From the NCBI GenBank assembly GCA_019634735.1, contig JAHCAT010000014.1, forward strand, positions 62,001-126,000: a stretch of DNA of 64,000 nt. Direction: 5' to 3'. Every line of letters begins with the position of its first letter. Positions within the stretch are counted from its first letter, which is position 1. The notes beneath the pieces were generated by a model. The model had not been told where the DNA came from, made no database searches, and saw only the letters and a program-made list of their open reading frames with translations. The DNA comes from Lysobacterales bacterium (GTDB taxonomy: Bacteria; Pseudomonadota; Gammaproteobacteria; Xanthomonadales; UBA2363). Positions 1 through 8,381 of this stretch are shown one piece after another. Position numbers and translations under genes: made by a program.

Positions 1-2576
1 GAGTAGACCAGGTCGACGGTCTCGTCCTGAAGCTCGCGGACGACCTCCAGCAGCGCATCGGCGGTGAGCACGTCGTCGTGGTCGAGGAATCCGATGAAAT
101 CTCCGGTAGCCATGGCCAAAGCGGCGTTGGTCGTTCGGGCGATGCCCTGGTTTTCCTCCAGCCGCAGTGTCCGGATTCGCGGATCGTCCAGCGATGCCAG
201 GTAATCGATGGTCTCCTGGCGGGTCGAGCAGTCGTCGACCATGCACAGCTCCCAGTCCGGGTAGTACTGGCGCCGCACCGACTCCACCGCCTCGTGCAGC
301 CAGCGCCGCTCGGTGTTGTAGACCGGCATCACGATCGAGATCTTGGGCCGCCGTCCTAGGCGGCGAAGCAGCGCGCGTGCGCGTGCGGCGTCCATGCGCG
401 GCTCGCTGGAAACCGCCCGGGTCGGCGAGCCACCCTGCCGGTAGAGCATGTAGGACTGCGTGCGCGCGGTCAGGAACGGCAGCCGCCTGTGCAGCCATGT
501 CACGAAGGCCCGCTTGCGGGCATGGCTGACGCCCGGAAACCCGTAGTACCAGCGGTACAGCCGCTGCTCGGTGGCGAACGACAGCCGCGGCGGACGGATC
601 GCACCCGCCAGCCAGCGCATTGGCGCGGTCACCCGCCAGGACAGCGAAGCGCGCATGGCGCGGACCGATTCCAGCGCGAACTCGGTCTCCCCCGCCAGCC
701 TCAGGCGCTCGGCGTCGGCCTCGTCGGCTCGCTCGCGTTGCCGGCGATGATGTTCGCCGAGTTCGGCCAGTCGCTGGCGAAGGTCGGCAATCCGGATCCG
801 GCTGACTTCCTGATCGACCCGAAGCCTCGCGACTTCGGCATCCAGCTCGCCGGAGCGTTGCAGCAGGCGTACCAGCACGGTGTCCGTGCTGTGCTGCAGG
901 TGCACCAGTTGTCGCTGCACGGTCTCGGATCCCGCAGACAGGGCGCGGGCGACCCGTGTATCGAAGGCCGCCTGGAAGCTGGCCAGCACCTCATCCGGCT
1001 CGGGCCAGCCGGCGACATCGATGGAAACCGACCCCTCGGCCGCAGCGGCGGACTCCAGGCAGGCATGCAGGGCGGCCTGCCTATGGCTCAGTTGGCCGTC
1101 CGGATCGGTCTCGGTCCGGTTGCGGCGCAGGCCGCCCCGCAGCAGCGAGGCTATCCGCTCCGCTGATGGCACGGACAGCTCCGGCCCACCCTGCCGTGCG
1201 AGCAGGCGGGCCAGTCGGGCAAGCTCGGAGGCCGGCTCGGCCACCAGTCTCTCGTAGCTGACGAACACCGCAGGTCGGTCGCCAAGGTCGGCAAGCAGAC
1301 GCAGCAGGTACTTCTCCCAGAGCGACAGAACCATGGCGGTGGGGTAGATGCCGCGCGGCGTGGCCGCCAGCGAGGCGGCGATCGCCAGCGGATGGCGCAC
1401 CGCCACCACCACGGCGGCATCCGGGACGACGGTTGTCCATGTCGGCAGCAGCAGGCTCAGTCGGGGATCCTTGAGCAGCCATGGTCGGTGCCGGTCCAGG
1501 TCCGAGACCAGGACCGCCAGTCGCTCCTGCAACGCTGCAGCGGCAGGCTCGGCGAAGGTCGCCGGACCCAGGCCCGCGACGCGGTCCCACTCCAGGTCCT
1601 GCGAGCGCAGGAAATCGACGTGGGCCTGGTAGATGTCGCGACGCTCCCAGTAGCCCTCCGGGTTGTCATCGGGATGCGCCTCGAGCAGGTCCTCCCCCGC
1701 GCCCAGCCAACAACCCATCTCGCCCAGGAGACGGGCCATCACCGAGGTGCCGGACCGGTGCATGCCGCACAGGAGTATGGCGCGACCGCTGGCGTTACCG
1801 CCGTTGGCGACCCTGACCCGTGCAAGCGTCACGGCAGACGGCGCGGCCGGCTCGCCCCGGGCGGCGACGGCTGGCGTCGACTGCCTCGCTGGCCGGCTGC
1901 GCAGACGCCACACCCCAAAGTACTCCAGCCCCGTCTCGTCGCCACCGCGCTCGCAGACCTGGACGGCATCGATCTCCAGCAGCGCCAGTGCCGACTCCAT
2001 GAAGCGCACGAACGCGCCGCTACCCCAGACATGCACCGATTCGCGACGCGCCCGTGCGCGCCGCACGGCCGCCGCAAGCGCCGGCCCGGAGGCCTCGATC
2101 TCTGGATGCGCGACAGCGAGGAATGCCCGGTAGGCCTCGTCGTCGACGCGGTCGACCCCGGCACGCCAGGCGTCCGCCAGCGCCTGGAACGAGGTACAGG
2201 GCCGGTCGCGATCCTGCGTGTAGTGCTTGTCCGGCACCGAAAGCATCACGTGTCCGCCGGGACGCACCACCCGGAACATCTCGCTCAGCACCCGGACCGG
2301 GTTGGCGACATGGTCGAGCACCATGTTGGCGATGACGAAGTCGACGCTGGCGTCGGGGAACGGCGCCAGGCCTACCGCGTCGAGGTCGACCACATGGTCG
2401 ACCGGCGCAACGACTGCCTGCGGCAGCTCCGGGAACACCTTGAGCGCCTCGTCGCGACTCATGCAGTCGACATACTCGACACGCAGTCCCTCGGGAAGGC
2501 GCGCGGGCGCATTCAGGGCGCCGAGTTCCAGGCCGTGGCCGGTGAGGTGGCGGTAGCCCGCCTGGCGATGCTGCAT
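1..2576 (-). CDS. Methyltransferase-sulfotransferase-glycosyltransferase fusion, truncated by window edge
   Basis: This is one open frame of at least 858 codons, read from an ATG at 2576 and leaving the window before its stop. Residues 1 to about 225 form a class I SAM methyltransferase (LELGALNAP in the cofactor loop, then a conserved VRPGGH segment). Residues about 267-510 look like a PAPS-dependent sulfotransferase, with the phosphosulfate-binding loop GMHRSGTS near residue 272 and a later VRHPL segment. A charged, probably coiled-coil stretch follows at about 580-660. From about residue 747 a family 2 glycosyltransferase begins (ISIVMPVYN, VDDCST, FLDHDD). Such proteins decorate surface polysaccharides, and the Wzm/Wzt exporter genes nearby fit that. 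A divergent gene at 2706 encodes a methyltransferase related to the N-terminal domain. Domain calls are confident. The acceptor is unknown. Confidence 0.85.
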   Translation of the reverse strand, partial: MQHRQAGYRHLTGHGLELGALNAPARLPEGLRVEYVDCMSRDEALKVFPELPQAVVAPVDHVVDLDAVGLAPFPDASVDFVIANMVLDHVANPVRVLSEMFRVVRPGGHVMLSVPDKHYTQDRDRPCTSFQALADAWRAGVDRVDDEAYRAFLAVAHPEIEASGPALAAAVRRARARRESVHVWGSGAFVRFMESALALLEIDAVQVCERGGDETGLEYFGVWRLRSRPARQSTPAVAARGEPAAPSAVTLARVRVANGGNASGRAILLCGMHRSGTSVMARLLGEMGCWLGAGEDLLEAHPDDNPEGYWERRDIYQAHVDFLRSQDLEWDRVAGLGPATFAEPAAAALQERLAVLVSDLDRHRPWLLKDPRLSLLLPTWTTVVPDAAVVVAVRHPLAIAASLAATPRGIYPTAMVLSLWEKYLLRLLADLGDRPAVFVSYERLVAEPASELARLARLLARQGGPELSVPSAERIASLLRGGLRRNRTETDPDGQLSHRQAALHACLESAAAAEGSVSIDVAGWPEPDEVLASFQAAFDTRVARALSAGSETVQRQLVHLQHSTDTVLVRLLQRSGELDAEVARLRVDQEVSRIRIADLRQRLAELGEHHRRQRERADEADAERLRLAGETEFALESVRAMRASLSWRVTAPMRWLAGAIRPPRLSFATEQRLYRWYYGFPGVSHARKRAFVTWLHRRLPFLTARTQSYMLYRQGGSPTRAVSSEPRMDAARARALLRRLGRRPKISIVMPVYNTERRWLHEAVESVRRQYYPDWELCMVDDCSTRQETIDYLASLDDPRIRTLRLEENQGIARTTNAALAMATGDFIGFLDHDDVLTADALLEVVRELQDETVDLVY

Positions 2577-2705
2577 GTATCCCCCTGCTCAGGACCGGTG
2601 CGGTCGACGCTGCCCCGGCGGGACATGGACGCCGCTTCGGGCAAGCGACTATCTTAACCGCTGCCGGCGCCTCGCCAGACACAGCCGCGGACCGGGAGAT
2701 CGGGA

Positions 2706-3526
2706 TTGGACCGTCATGCCGCCATACTTCGGGACATCGACCGTTCCGGCCTGGGACTGGAGATCGGACCCAGCCACAATCCTGTCGCCCCGCGCCGGCT
2801 CGCTTCCGGGTGCAGACCGTCGATCACCTGGACAAGACCGGCCTGGTGGCAAAGTATACCGGCCACGGCGTCGAAACCAGCGCCATCGAAGAGGTCAATC
2901 ACGTCTGGCGCGGCGAGCCATTGAGCGAACTGGTCGGCGCACCCGGCGGTTTCGACTGGATCATCGCCTCGCACGTGATCGAACATGTACCCGACCTGGT
3001 CGGTTTCCTGCGCGAGTGCGAACGCCTCCTGACCGCCGACGGAGTTCTGTCGCTGGCGATACCCGACAAGCGCTACTGCTTCGACCATCTGCGTCCTCAC
3101 ACCAGCACCGGCGAGGCGCTGCAGGCCTTCCTTGAGGGCAGGACCAGGCATCCGCCCGGTCTGGTGTTCGACTATTTCGCCTCGGCCGTGAAGCGATCCG
3201 GAGACATCGCATGGCAGGCGGGCAGCCGCGGCGGGCTCGAGGCCGTGCATTCGGTCGAGCAGGCCTGGGCACAGTGCCAGGCTGCATCGGCACCAGGCGC
3301 GGACTACCTCGACCTCCACGCCTGGCGATTGACGCCGGCATCGTTCCGGCTGATCGTCGGCGACCTGCGCCGGCTGGGCCTGCTCGATCTCGGCATCCTC
3401 AGCGAGATCGACACCGTGGGGTTCGAGTTCTTTGTTTCGATGCGTCGCGATGGCCTGGCGCCCCCGCCTGACCGGGTGGCGCTCGCCCTCGAGATCGGGC
3501 GCGAACTCGCGGCTGCGGCCCGGTAG
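2706..3526 (+). pseudogene. Class I SAM methyltransferase with a -1 frameshift
   Basis: The first 33 or so codons are read from a TTG at 2706, preceded by GGGAGA, and encode GLEIGPSHNPVAPRRL, the usual start of a family of polysaccharide-cluster methyltransferases. The rest of the family sequence (QTVDHLDKTGLVAKY onward, then a VIEHVPDLVGFLREC segment) lies in another frame, open from a GTG at 2810 to the stop at 3526. Adding one G in the CTCGCTTCC stretch at 2799-2807 restores a continuous 273-residue protein with the expected Gly-Phe there. Either the gene is a recent pseudogene, or the base was lost in sequencing or assembly. If translated from 2810 (238 residues) the product would lack the SAM-binding glycine loop and is probably inactive. 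It is divergent from the fusion gene and convergent with wzt. Confidence 0.75.
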
Positions 3527-3529
3527 TCG

Positions 3530-3547
3530 CGGGCCCGACACGGGCCC
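3530..3547. terminator. GC-rich hairpin between convergent genes
   Basis: GGGCCCG and CGGGCCC form a 7-bp stem around an ACA loop directly after the methyltransferase stop and before the wzt stop. There is no clear T run on either strand, so a terminator role is only inferred from the position. Confidence 0.3.
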
Positions 3548-3613
3548 TGGAATCAACCCGGCCGGCAGGCCTGTGACTCATGCCGCAGCGCCCTGCCCGC
3601 CGACCCGCCCGGC

Positions 3614-4312
3614 TCAGGCCCGTGGCGCTGCCGCGTGGTAGTCCGCCATTACCCTTGTCACCGGGCCCTGGGCAACCAGGCGGCCCGACTCCAGCCATGC
3701 CGCGCTGCTGCAGAGCTCGGCGATGGTGCTGTCCTGGTGGCTGACCAGCACGCAGGTCATGCCCGAGCGCATCCGCCTGCGCAGGTCGCCGCCGGACTTC
3801 TCCAGGAACTCGGCATCACCGACGCCCAGCACCTCGTCGATCAACAGGACGTCGGGATCGGCCTGCATGGCCACCGAGAAACCCAGGCGTAGAACCATGC
3901 CGCTGGAGTAGCAGTTGAGCGGCTGCTCGAAGAAGTCGCCCAATTCGGCGTATTCGCGGATCGCCGGCAGGCGGAGCTCGATCTCGCGGCGGGCCATTCC
4001 CAGCAGCATGCCGCTGAGGATCGCGTTGTCCCTGCCGGAAAGGTGCGGCACGAAGCCCAGGCCCAGGGCGAGCAACTGGATTCGAAGGGGACGCGCCTGG
4101 ACGATCCGGCCTCGGTCCGGGCGGAGGATGCCCGCCAGCACTCTCAGCAGGGTGCTCTTGCCGGCCCCGTTGCGCCCGATCAGGCCCAGGGTCTCCCCCT
4201 CGTGCAGCTCGAGGCTGACGTCCTCGACCGCCCAGTAGCCGCCGCGCCCGATCCGGCGCACGCCCTGGTAGGCCACGCCGACGTGGTCGAGGCGAAGCAG
4301 GGGCGCCGCCAT
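3614..4312 (-). CDS. wzt: Polysaccharide ABC exporter, ATP-binding subunit (Wzt/TagH type)
   Basis: This 232-residue ATPase energises export of undecaprenyl-linked O-antigen or a similar polysaccharide across the inner membrane. The Walker A loop is GRNGAGKST, the signature is the degenerate YSSGM typical of Wzt proteins, and Walker B is VLLIDEVLGVGD followed by SHQ. The protein ends soon after the nucleotide-binding domain, so it lacks the C-terminal carbohydrate-binding domain that some Wzt proteins use to recognise chain termini. The ATG at 4312 overlaps the permease stop (TGATG), which shows translational coupling and fixes the start; a longer upstream frame exists but would run through the permease gene. 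Confidence 0.9.
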   Translation of the reverse strand: MAAPLLRLDHVGVAYQGVRRIGRGGYWAVEDVSLELHEGETLGLIGRNGAGKSTLLRVLAGILRPDRGRIVQARPLRIQLLALGLGFVPHLSGRDNAILSGMLLGMARREIELRLPAIREYAELGDFFEQPLNCYSSGMVLRLGFSVAMQADPDVLLIDEVLGVGDAEFLEKSGGDLRRRMRSGMTCVLVSHQDSTIAELCSSAAWLESGRLVAQGPVTRVMADYHAAAPRA

Positions 4313-5067
4313 CAGACCGCCAGCTTCGGATAGCGCGGCGCCAGCCGCGTGATCAGGGCCACGGCGAACGCCAGCACCAGCAGCGACCCCATGCCTGCCT
4401 TCGCCAGCAGCGCCCAATCCGGCCACTGCCCCCGCATCAGGATGTCGCGCGCCGATTCGATGATGCCGACCACCGGGTTGAACGCCATCCAGGCGGCGTA
4501 GGGCTCGGGCAGGTTGGCCAGCGAGAACACGACCCCGGAAAGGAACATCAGCGCCATCATGGCGTTCTCGATCACGAACCGGATGTCGGGCACGAACGGC
4601 ACGATCGCGGCTGCGATCAGCGCGCCCGCACAACCCAGGAGCAGTTCCACCGCGAACACCAGCGGCAAAGCCAGGTAGGCCCAGCTCGGCGGATGGCCCA
4701 TCGCCCACAGGATCACCAGCAGCACCAGGAAGATGAAGGCGAACTTCACCGTGTCGCTGAGCACCGCGGTCAGCGGAAACAGCAGCACAGGCAGGCGGAC
4801 CTGACGCATCAGCGGAATGTTCAGCCAGATCGCATGGCTGCCATGGGTGATGCACGATTTCAGCCACTGCCAGAAGGTCAGGCCTATCAGCAGGAAAGGG
4901 ATGAAGGCCGGATCGCGATTGCCCATGACCAGGCCGAACACCACCCAGAACACGGCCATGAACATGGCCGGCTCGAGCAGCCACCAGAGGAAGCCCAGGT
5001 AGCTGCGCGCGGATTCCGCCTTCAGCTCCGCGTAGGCGCTGAACCAGAGCAGCTCCAGGAAACGCAC
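4312..5067 (-). CDS. wzm: Polysaccharide ABC exporter, permease subunit (Wzm type)
   Basis: This 251-residue ABC-2 type permease has about six hydrophobic segments and begins with the aromatic-rich LLWFSAYAELKAE segment seen in Wzm/KpsM/TagG proteins. With the downstream ATPase it would form the inner-membrane polysaccharide exporter. The start is a GTG at 5067, 22 bp after the upstream lipoprotein gene, so the three genes probably form one transcript. The partner glycosyltransferase fusion lies about 1 kb further on the same strand. Confidence 0.9.
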   Translation of the reverse strand: MRFLELLWFSAYAELKAESARSYLGFLWWLLEPAMFMAVFWVVFGLVMGNRDPAFIPFLLIGLTFWQWLKSCITHGSHAIWLNIPLMRQVRLPVLLFPLTAVLSDTVKFAFIFLVLLVILWAMGHPPSWAYLALPLVFAVELLLGCAGALIAAAIVPFVPDIRFVIENAMMALMFLSGVVFSLANLPEPYAAWMAFNPVVGIIESARDILMRGQWPDWALLAKAGMGSLLVLAFAVALITRLAPRYPKLAV

Positions 5068-5089
5068 GGCGGCAGGCCGCGACTCCGGG

Positions 5090-5563
5090 TCAGTCGGCGG
5101 CGCGCCGCTTGGCCGGCGCGCGGAAGGTCGGTGTGAACTTCTCCCGGTTGCCGTTGGTCGAGATCGACTCGACGTAGTACCAGTAATCCTTGCAGGGATC
5201 GATGGTGTCGTCCCGGAAACTGTAGCTGTGCGGCTCGTCGGAGGTGCCGGCGCCGGGGATCGGTGCGGCGGTCAGGCGCTCGAACGGGCCGTCTTCGGCC
5301 TCGCCCCGGTAGACGTCGAAGCCGAAATTGTCGAGTTCGGCGGCGGTGCTCCAGCGCGGTGTGTTGGCGATGCGGGCGTCGGCCTCGACGGCGGACTGGT
5401 CGCCGCACTGGCCGACCGGCACTTCCGGGGCGGGCGGCGGGGCGGCCGCCTGCGATGCCGCCGCCGCGGGCTCCGCGGTCTCCGGCGCCGGTGCCGGCTC
5501 CTGGGCACGCTGACAGGCGGACAGAACCAGCGCAGCGGCGAGCGTGAGCATCAGGCGGGACAT
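5090..5563 (-). CDS. Small lipoprotein with a fibronectin-III-like domain
   Basis: The 157-residue product starts with a lipoprotein signal peptide ending in the lipobox LSAC (Cys at residue 18). A Pro/Ala/Glu-rich linker follows, then one domain at about 60-150 with the pattern FDVYRGEAEDGPF ... YWYYVESISTNG, typical of the fibronectin-III-like folds of surface proteins. It sits just upstream of wzm in the same direction, so it may take part in polysaccharide export or only share a promoter. No enzymatic function can be assigned. The ATG at 5563 is chosen because the signal peptide begins there. Confidence 0.75.
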   Translation of the reverse strand: MSRLMLTLAAALVLSACQRAQEPAPAPETAEPAAAASQAAAPPPAPEVPVGQCGDQSAVEADARIANTPRWSTAAELDNFGFDVYRGEAEDGPFERLTAAPIPGAGTSDEPHSYSFRDDTIDPCKDYWYYVESISTNGNREKFTPTFRAPAKRRAAD

Positions 5564-5798
5564 GACGGACTCCGGAAGTTGCGTGAATTCCAGCGCACAC
5601 GATAGCCGAAGGCCAGCAGCAGCGGCAATCGCCCCCCGCGCGCCGGCGCCCCGGGCCTCCAATCCCCCCGGCGCGTCTGCCGGAGATGCCGCGCACCCGC
5701 TCGGCCCTGCGCATCCTCGACGACCTGCGGGCGTTTCCGGCGCGCTCCGGGTCCGATCGACCCTCCCGGGTCGGCGTCCGGCGAACCGCGCCCGGCGC

Positions 5799-7157
5799 TC
5801 AAGGCACCCGAAGCCGGAAGCTGGCGCCGCCCAGCGCGCCGGAACGGCCGACATCCAGGCTGCCCCGATAGGCGCGCAGGATGTCCTGGATGATCGCCAT
5901 GCCGATGCCGTGGCCCTCGACGCGCTCGTCGCCGCGTACGCCGCGCTTGAGGACATCGGACACCCGGTCCTCGGGTATGCCGGGACCATCGTCCTCGACC
6001 GCGATCTCCAGCGCCTTGCGCCGTGCCCCGGGCAGCGCGATCTGGCGGGCGCTCAGCATGACCCGGCCGCGCGACCACTTGAATGCGTTCTCGAGCAGGT
6101 TGCCGAGCAGTTCGAGCAGGTCGCCGCGCTCCCCGTAGAAGCGGGCCTGGGGATCGATCTCGAATTCGCAGACGATGCCACGGGTCGCATAGACCTTTTC
6201 CAGGCTGCGCACGACCTCCTCCGCGGCCGGCTCGATCGCCAGCGGCGTCGCGAAGGTCTGGTGACCGGAGGTCGCCGCCCGCGAAAGCTGGTAGGCGACG
6301 ATCTCGTCCATGCGCCGGACCTGCGAGAGCAGGTCCCGGCAGGCGGTCATCGGCGTATCGTCGCCTTCCAGGCGGGTGCGCATCACCGCCAGTGGCGTCT
6401 TCAGGCTGTGCGCCAGGTCGGCCAGGGTGTTGCGGTAACGCACCAGGTGTTCGCGCTCGGTGACGATGAAGTCGTTCACGCTTTCGGTCAGGCCCTGGAT
6501 CTCGCGCGGGTAGTGACCGGACAGGCGCTGCAGGTGGCCGCTTTCGATCCGGGTCAGCTCCGACTGCACCCGGCGCAGCGGCGACAGCCCCCAGCGGAAC
6601 AGCCCGAGCATGATCACCAGCAGGAACATGCCCGCCGCGCCCAGGTACACCCACAGGGTCTGGCGGAACACGCCGATCTGCTCGCGCAGGCCGGAAGCGT
6701 GCTCGGCGACATGGATCGTCAGGCGCAGCTCCTCGTCGTCCGGAAGCTCCCAGACCACGCCCTGGCTGAACCTGAAGATGTCGCCGACCGGGCTGTCCAG
6801 CGGGCCGTCGAAGCGGATCTCGCCCGGCGGCAACTCGTCGTCGAAGGGCAGATCGCGGGCAAGCGCGGATGCCGACTCCCAGCGCAACCCGTCGCCGGTG
6901 ATGCCGGCGTACAGGCCGGAGCCGGGCTGGTCGAAGCGCGGCTCCGGCGCCACCTCAGGCAGCACCAGTCGGCGGGAGATGGTCGGGTCGGAGCCGGCGA
7001 TGTAGGCCCAGACGTAGCTCTGCAGCCGTTCGCGCAGCGCGGTGAGCGTGCTCTCGCGGAACGCCTGGTCGAGCGCGAACCCGGTCAGACCCAGGAAGCC
7101 GACCAGGGCGGTGGCCAGGACCAGCAACAGGCGCGATTGCAGCGACCAGGGGCGCAC
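5799..7157 (-). CDS. phoQ: Sensor histidine kinase, PhoQ type
   Basis: This 452-residue inner-membrane kinase is the partner of the PhoP regulator encoded just upstream. It has a membrane segment at about 8-30, a periplasmic sensor region to about 165, a second membrane segment at about 166-187, and a HAMP-like linker. The phosphoacceptor box is DLAHSLKTPLAV with His250. The ATP-binding domain has the N box (NLLENAFKW) and the G1/G2 boxes (DDGPGIP, GHGIGMAI). The periplasmic domain holds several Asp/Glu clusters, as in PhoQ proteins that sense divalent cations and antimicrobial peptides; that ligand is inferred from the family. The gap from phoP is 65 bp, which fits an operon. Confidence 0.9.
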   Translation of the reverse strand: MRPWSLQSRLLLVLATALVGFLGLTGFALDQAFRESTLTALRERLQSYVWAYIAGSDPTISRRLVLPEVAPEPRFDQPGSGLYAGITGDGLRWESASALARDLPFDDELPPGEIRFDGPLDSPVGDIFRFSQGVVWELPDDEELRLTIHVAEHASGLREQIGVFRQTLWVYLGAAGMFLLVIMLGLFRWGLSPLRRVQSELTRIESGHLQRLSGHYPREIQGLTESVNDFIVTEREHLVRYRNTLADLAHSLKTPLAVMRTRLEGDDTPMTACRDLLSQVRRMDEIVAYQLSRAATSGHQTFATPLAIEPAAEEVVRSLEKVYATRGIVCEFEIDPQARFYGERGDLLELLGNLLENAFKWSRGRVMLSARQIALPGARRKALEIAVEDDGPGIPEDRVSDVLKRGVRGDERVEGHGIGMAIIQDILRAYRGSLDVGRSGALGGASFRLRVP

Positions 7158-7222
7158 GGGGGATCGCCTTCGTCCCGCTCAGGCGCGGCGGGGCCGGACC
7201 GCGCCCGGGCCGCGGCCGGCGT

Positions 7223-7903
7223 TCATTCCGATCGCGGGATCGAGAAGCGGTAGCCGCGCCCGCGCACGGTATCGATCGGCTTGAGGGTGCCTTCCGGGTC
7301 GAGCTTGCGGCGCAGCCGGCCGATGAACACCTCCAGCACGTTCGAGTCGCGGTCGAAATCCTGCTGGTAGATGTGCTCGGTCAGCTCGGCCTTGGAGACC
7401 AGTTCGCCGGCATGCATCATGAGGTACTCGAGCACCTTGTACTCGTAGCTGGTCAGCTCGACGGTCTCGTCGTTGACGCTGACGGTCTGCGCAGTGGTGT
7501 CCATGCTCACCGGGCCGCACTGGATGACCGGCTTGCTCCACCCGCTGGCGCGCCGCATCAGCGCATTCATCCGCGCCAGCAGCTCCTCGACGTGGAACGG
7601 CTTGACCACGTAGTCGTCGGCGCCGATCTTCAGGCCTTCGACCTTGTCCTGCCAGCTGCCGCGCGCGGTCAGGACCAGGATCGGGAAGCGGCAGTTCTCC
7701 TCGCGAAGCTTCTCGATCAGCTCCATGCCGTTCATCCTCGGCAGGCCGAGATCGATGATCGCGAGGTCGAACGGCACTTCCTTGCCCAGGTAGAGGCCCT
7801 CCTCGCCGTCGGCCGCGGCGTCCACCGCGAATCCCTCGCGCTTGAGCCTGGCCGCCAGCGTCTCGCGCAGCGGCGCCTCGTCTTCAACCAGCAGGATGCG
7901 CAT
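7223..7903 (-). CDS. phoP: Response regulator, PhoP type (OmpR family)
   Basis: This 226-residue regulator has a receiver domain at about 1-120, with acidic residues near 8-9, the phosphoacceptor Asp in IIDLGLPRMNG near residue 51, and Lys in DDYVVKPFH. A winged-helix DNA-binding domain of the OmpR/PhoB type follows, ending in VRGRGYRFS. Its neighbours are the PhoQ-type kinase downstream and a PepSY miniprotein 29 bp upstream, an arrangement common in Lysobacterales. I see no clear PhoP-box direct repeat in the DNA ahead of the operon. Confidence 0.93.
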   Translation of the reverse strand: MRILLVEDEAPLRETLAARLKREGFAVDAAADGEEGLYLGKEVPFDLAIIDLGLPRMNGMELIEKLREENCRFPILVLTARGSWQDKVEGLKIGADDYVVKPFHVEELLARMNALMRRASGWSKPVIQCGPVSMDTTAQTVSVNDETVELTSYEYKVLEYLMMHAGELVSKAELTEHIYQQDFDRDSNVLEVFIGRLRRKLDPEGTLKPIDTVRGRGYRFSIPRSE

Positions 7904-7932
7904 GGACAGGTCTCCCTATACGTGGTCGGCAA

Positions 7933-8181
7933 TCAGCGCCGCGCGGATCCGCGGCTGGACTTGGTCACCACCCTGACCCGGCCGTCGGGGGTGAGCACCT
8001 TGATGCGGTACAGCTCCCTTGGGCCGGCCCGTACGGTGTCGGCGGAAAGCACGCGGCCACCGGTTTCCTGCTGCACGAGCTCGATGGCGTGCTGGAGACT
8101 GTCGGCCGCGTCGCGGGCCAGCGCGGCCGGCGCGACGGCCAGCAGGCAGGCCAGGATGAGGGGACGCAGGATGCAGGTCAT
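7933..8181 (-). CDS. PepSY-domain periplasmic miniprotein
   Basis: The 82-residue product has a signal peptide (cleavage near residue 23, after ALARD) and a single PepSY-like unit (GGRVLSADTVRAG ... YRIKVLTPDGRVRVV). PepSY domains are small periplasmic modules thought to inhibit or present peptides; the role here is not known. It is the first gene of a unit with phoP and phoQ, so it may tune or report the periplasmic signal. A longer in-frame extension exists upstream but has no signal peptide, so the ATG at 8181 is preferred. Confidence 0.75.
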   Translation of the reverse strand: MTCILRPLILACLLAVAPAALARDAADSLQHAIELVQQETGGRVLSADTVRAGPRELYRIKVLTPDGRVRVVTKSSRGSARR

Positions 8182-8381
8182 GAGCGCGGGATTGTGGTCG
8201 GGAAGCGGGCGGCGGCGCAACCGGGTGGCTGCATCCGTGCCAGACTGGCCCTTCGCCATTGAATTCGCACTGAACCCCGCTCGCCCCGGACTCCCGCTGT
8301 TCAGCGCGGCAGGCCCGGCCCGGACGGCTCGGTTCGGGCGAGGTCGCCCCACGACCCCTGCCCGTCCCGCCCGTGTCGTCA

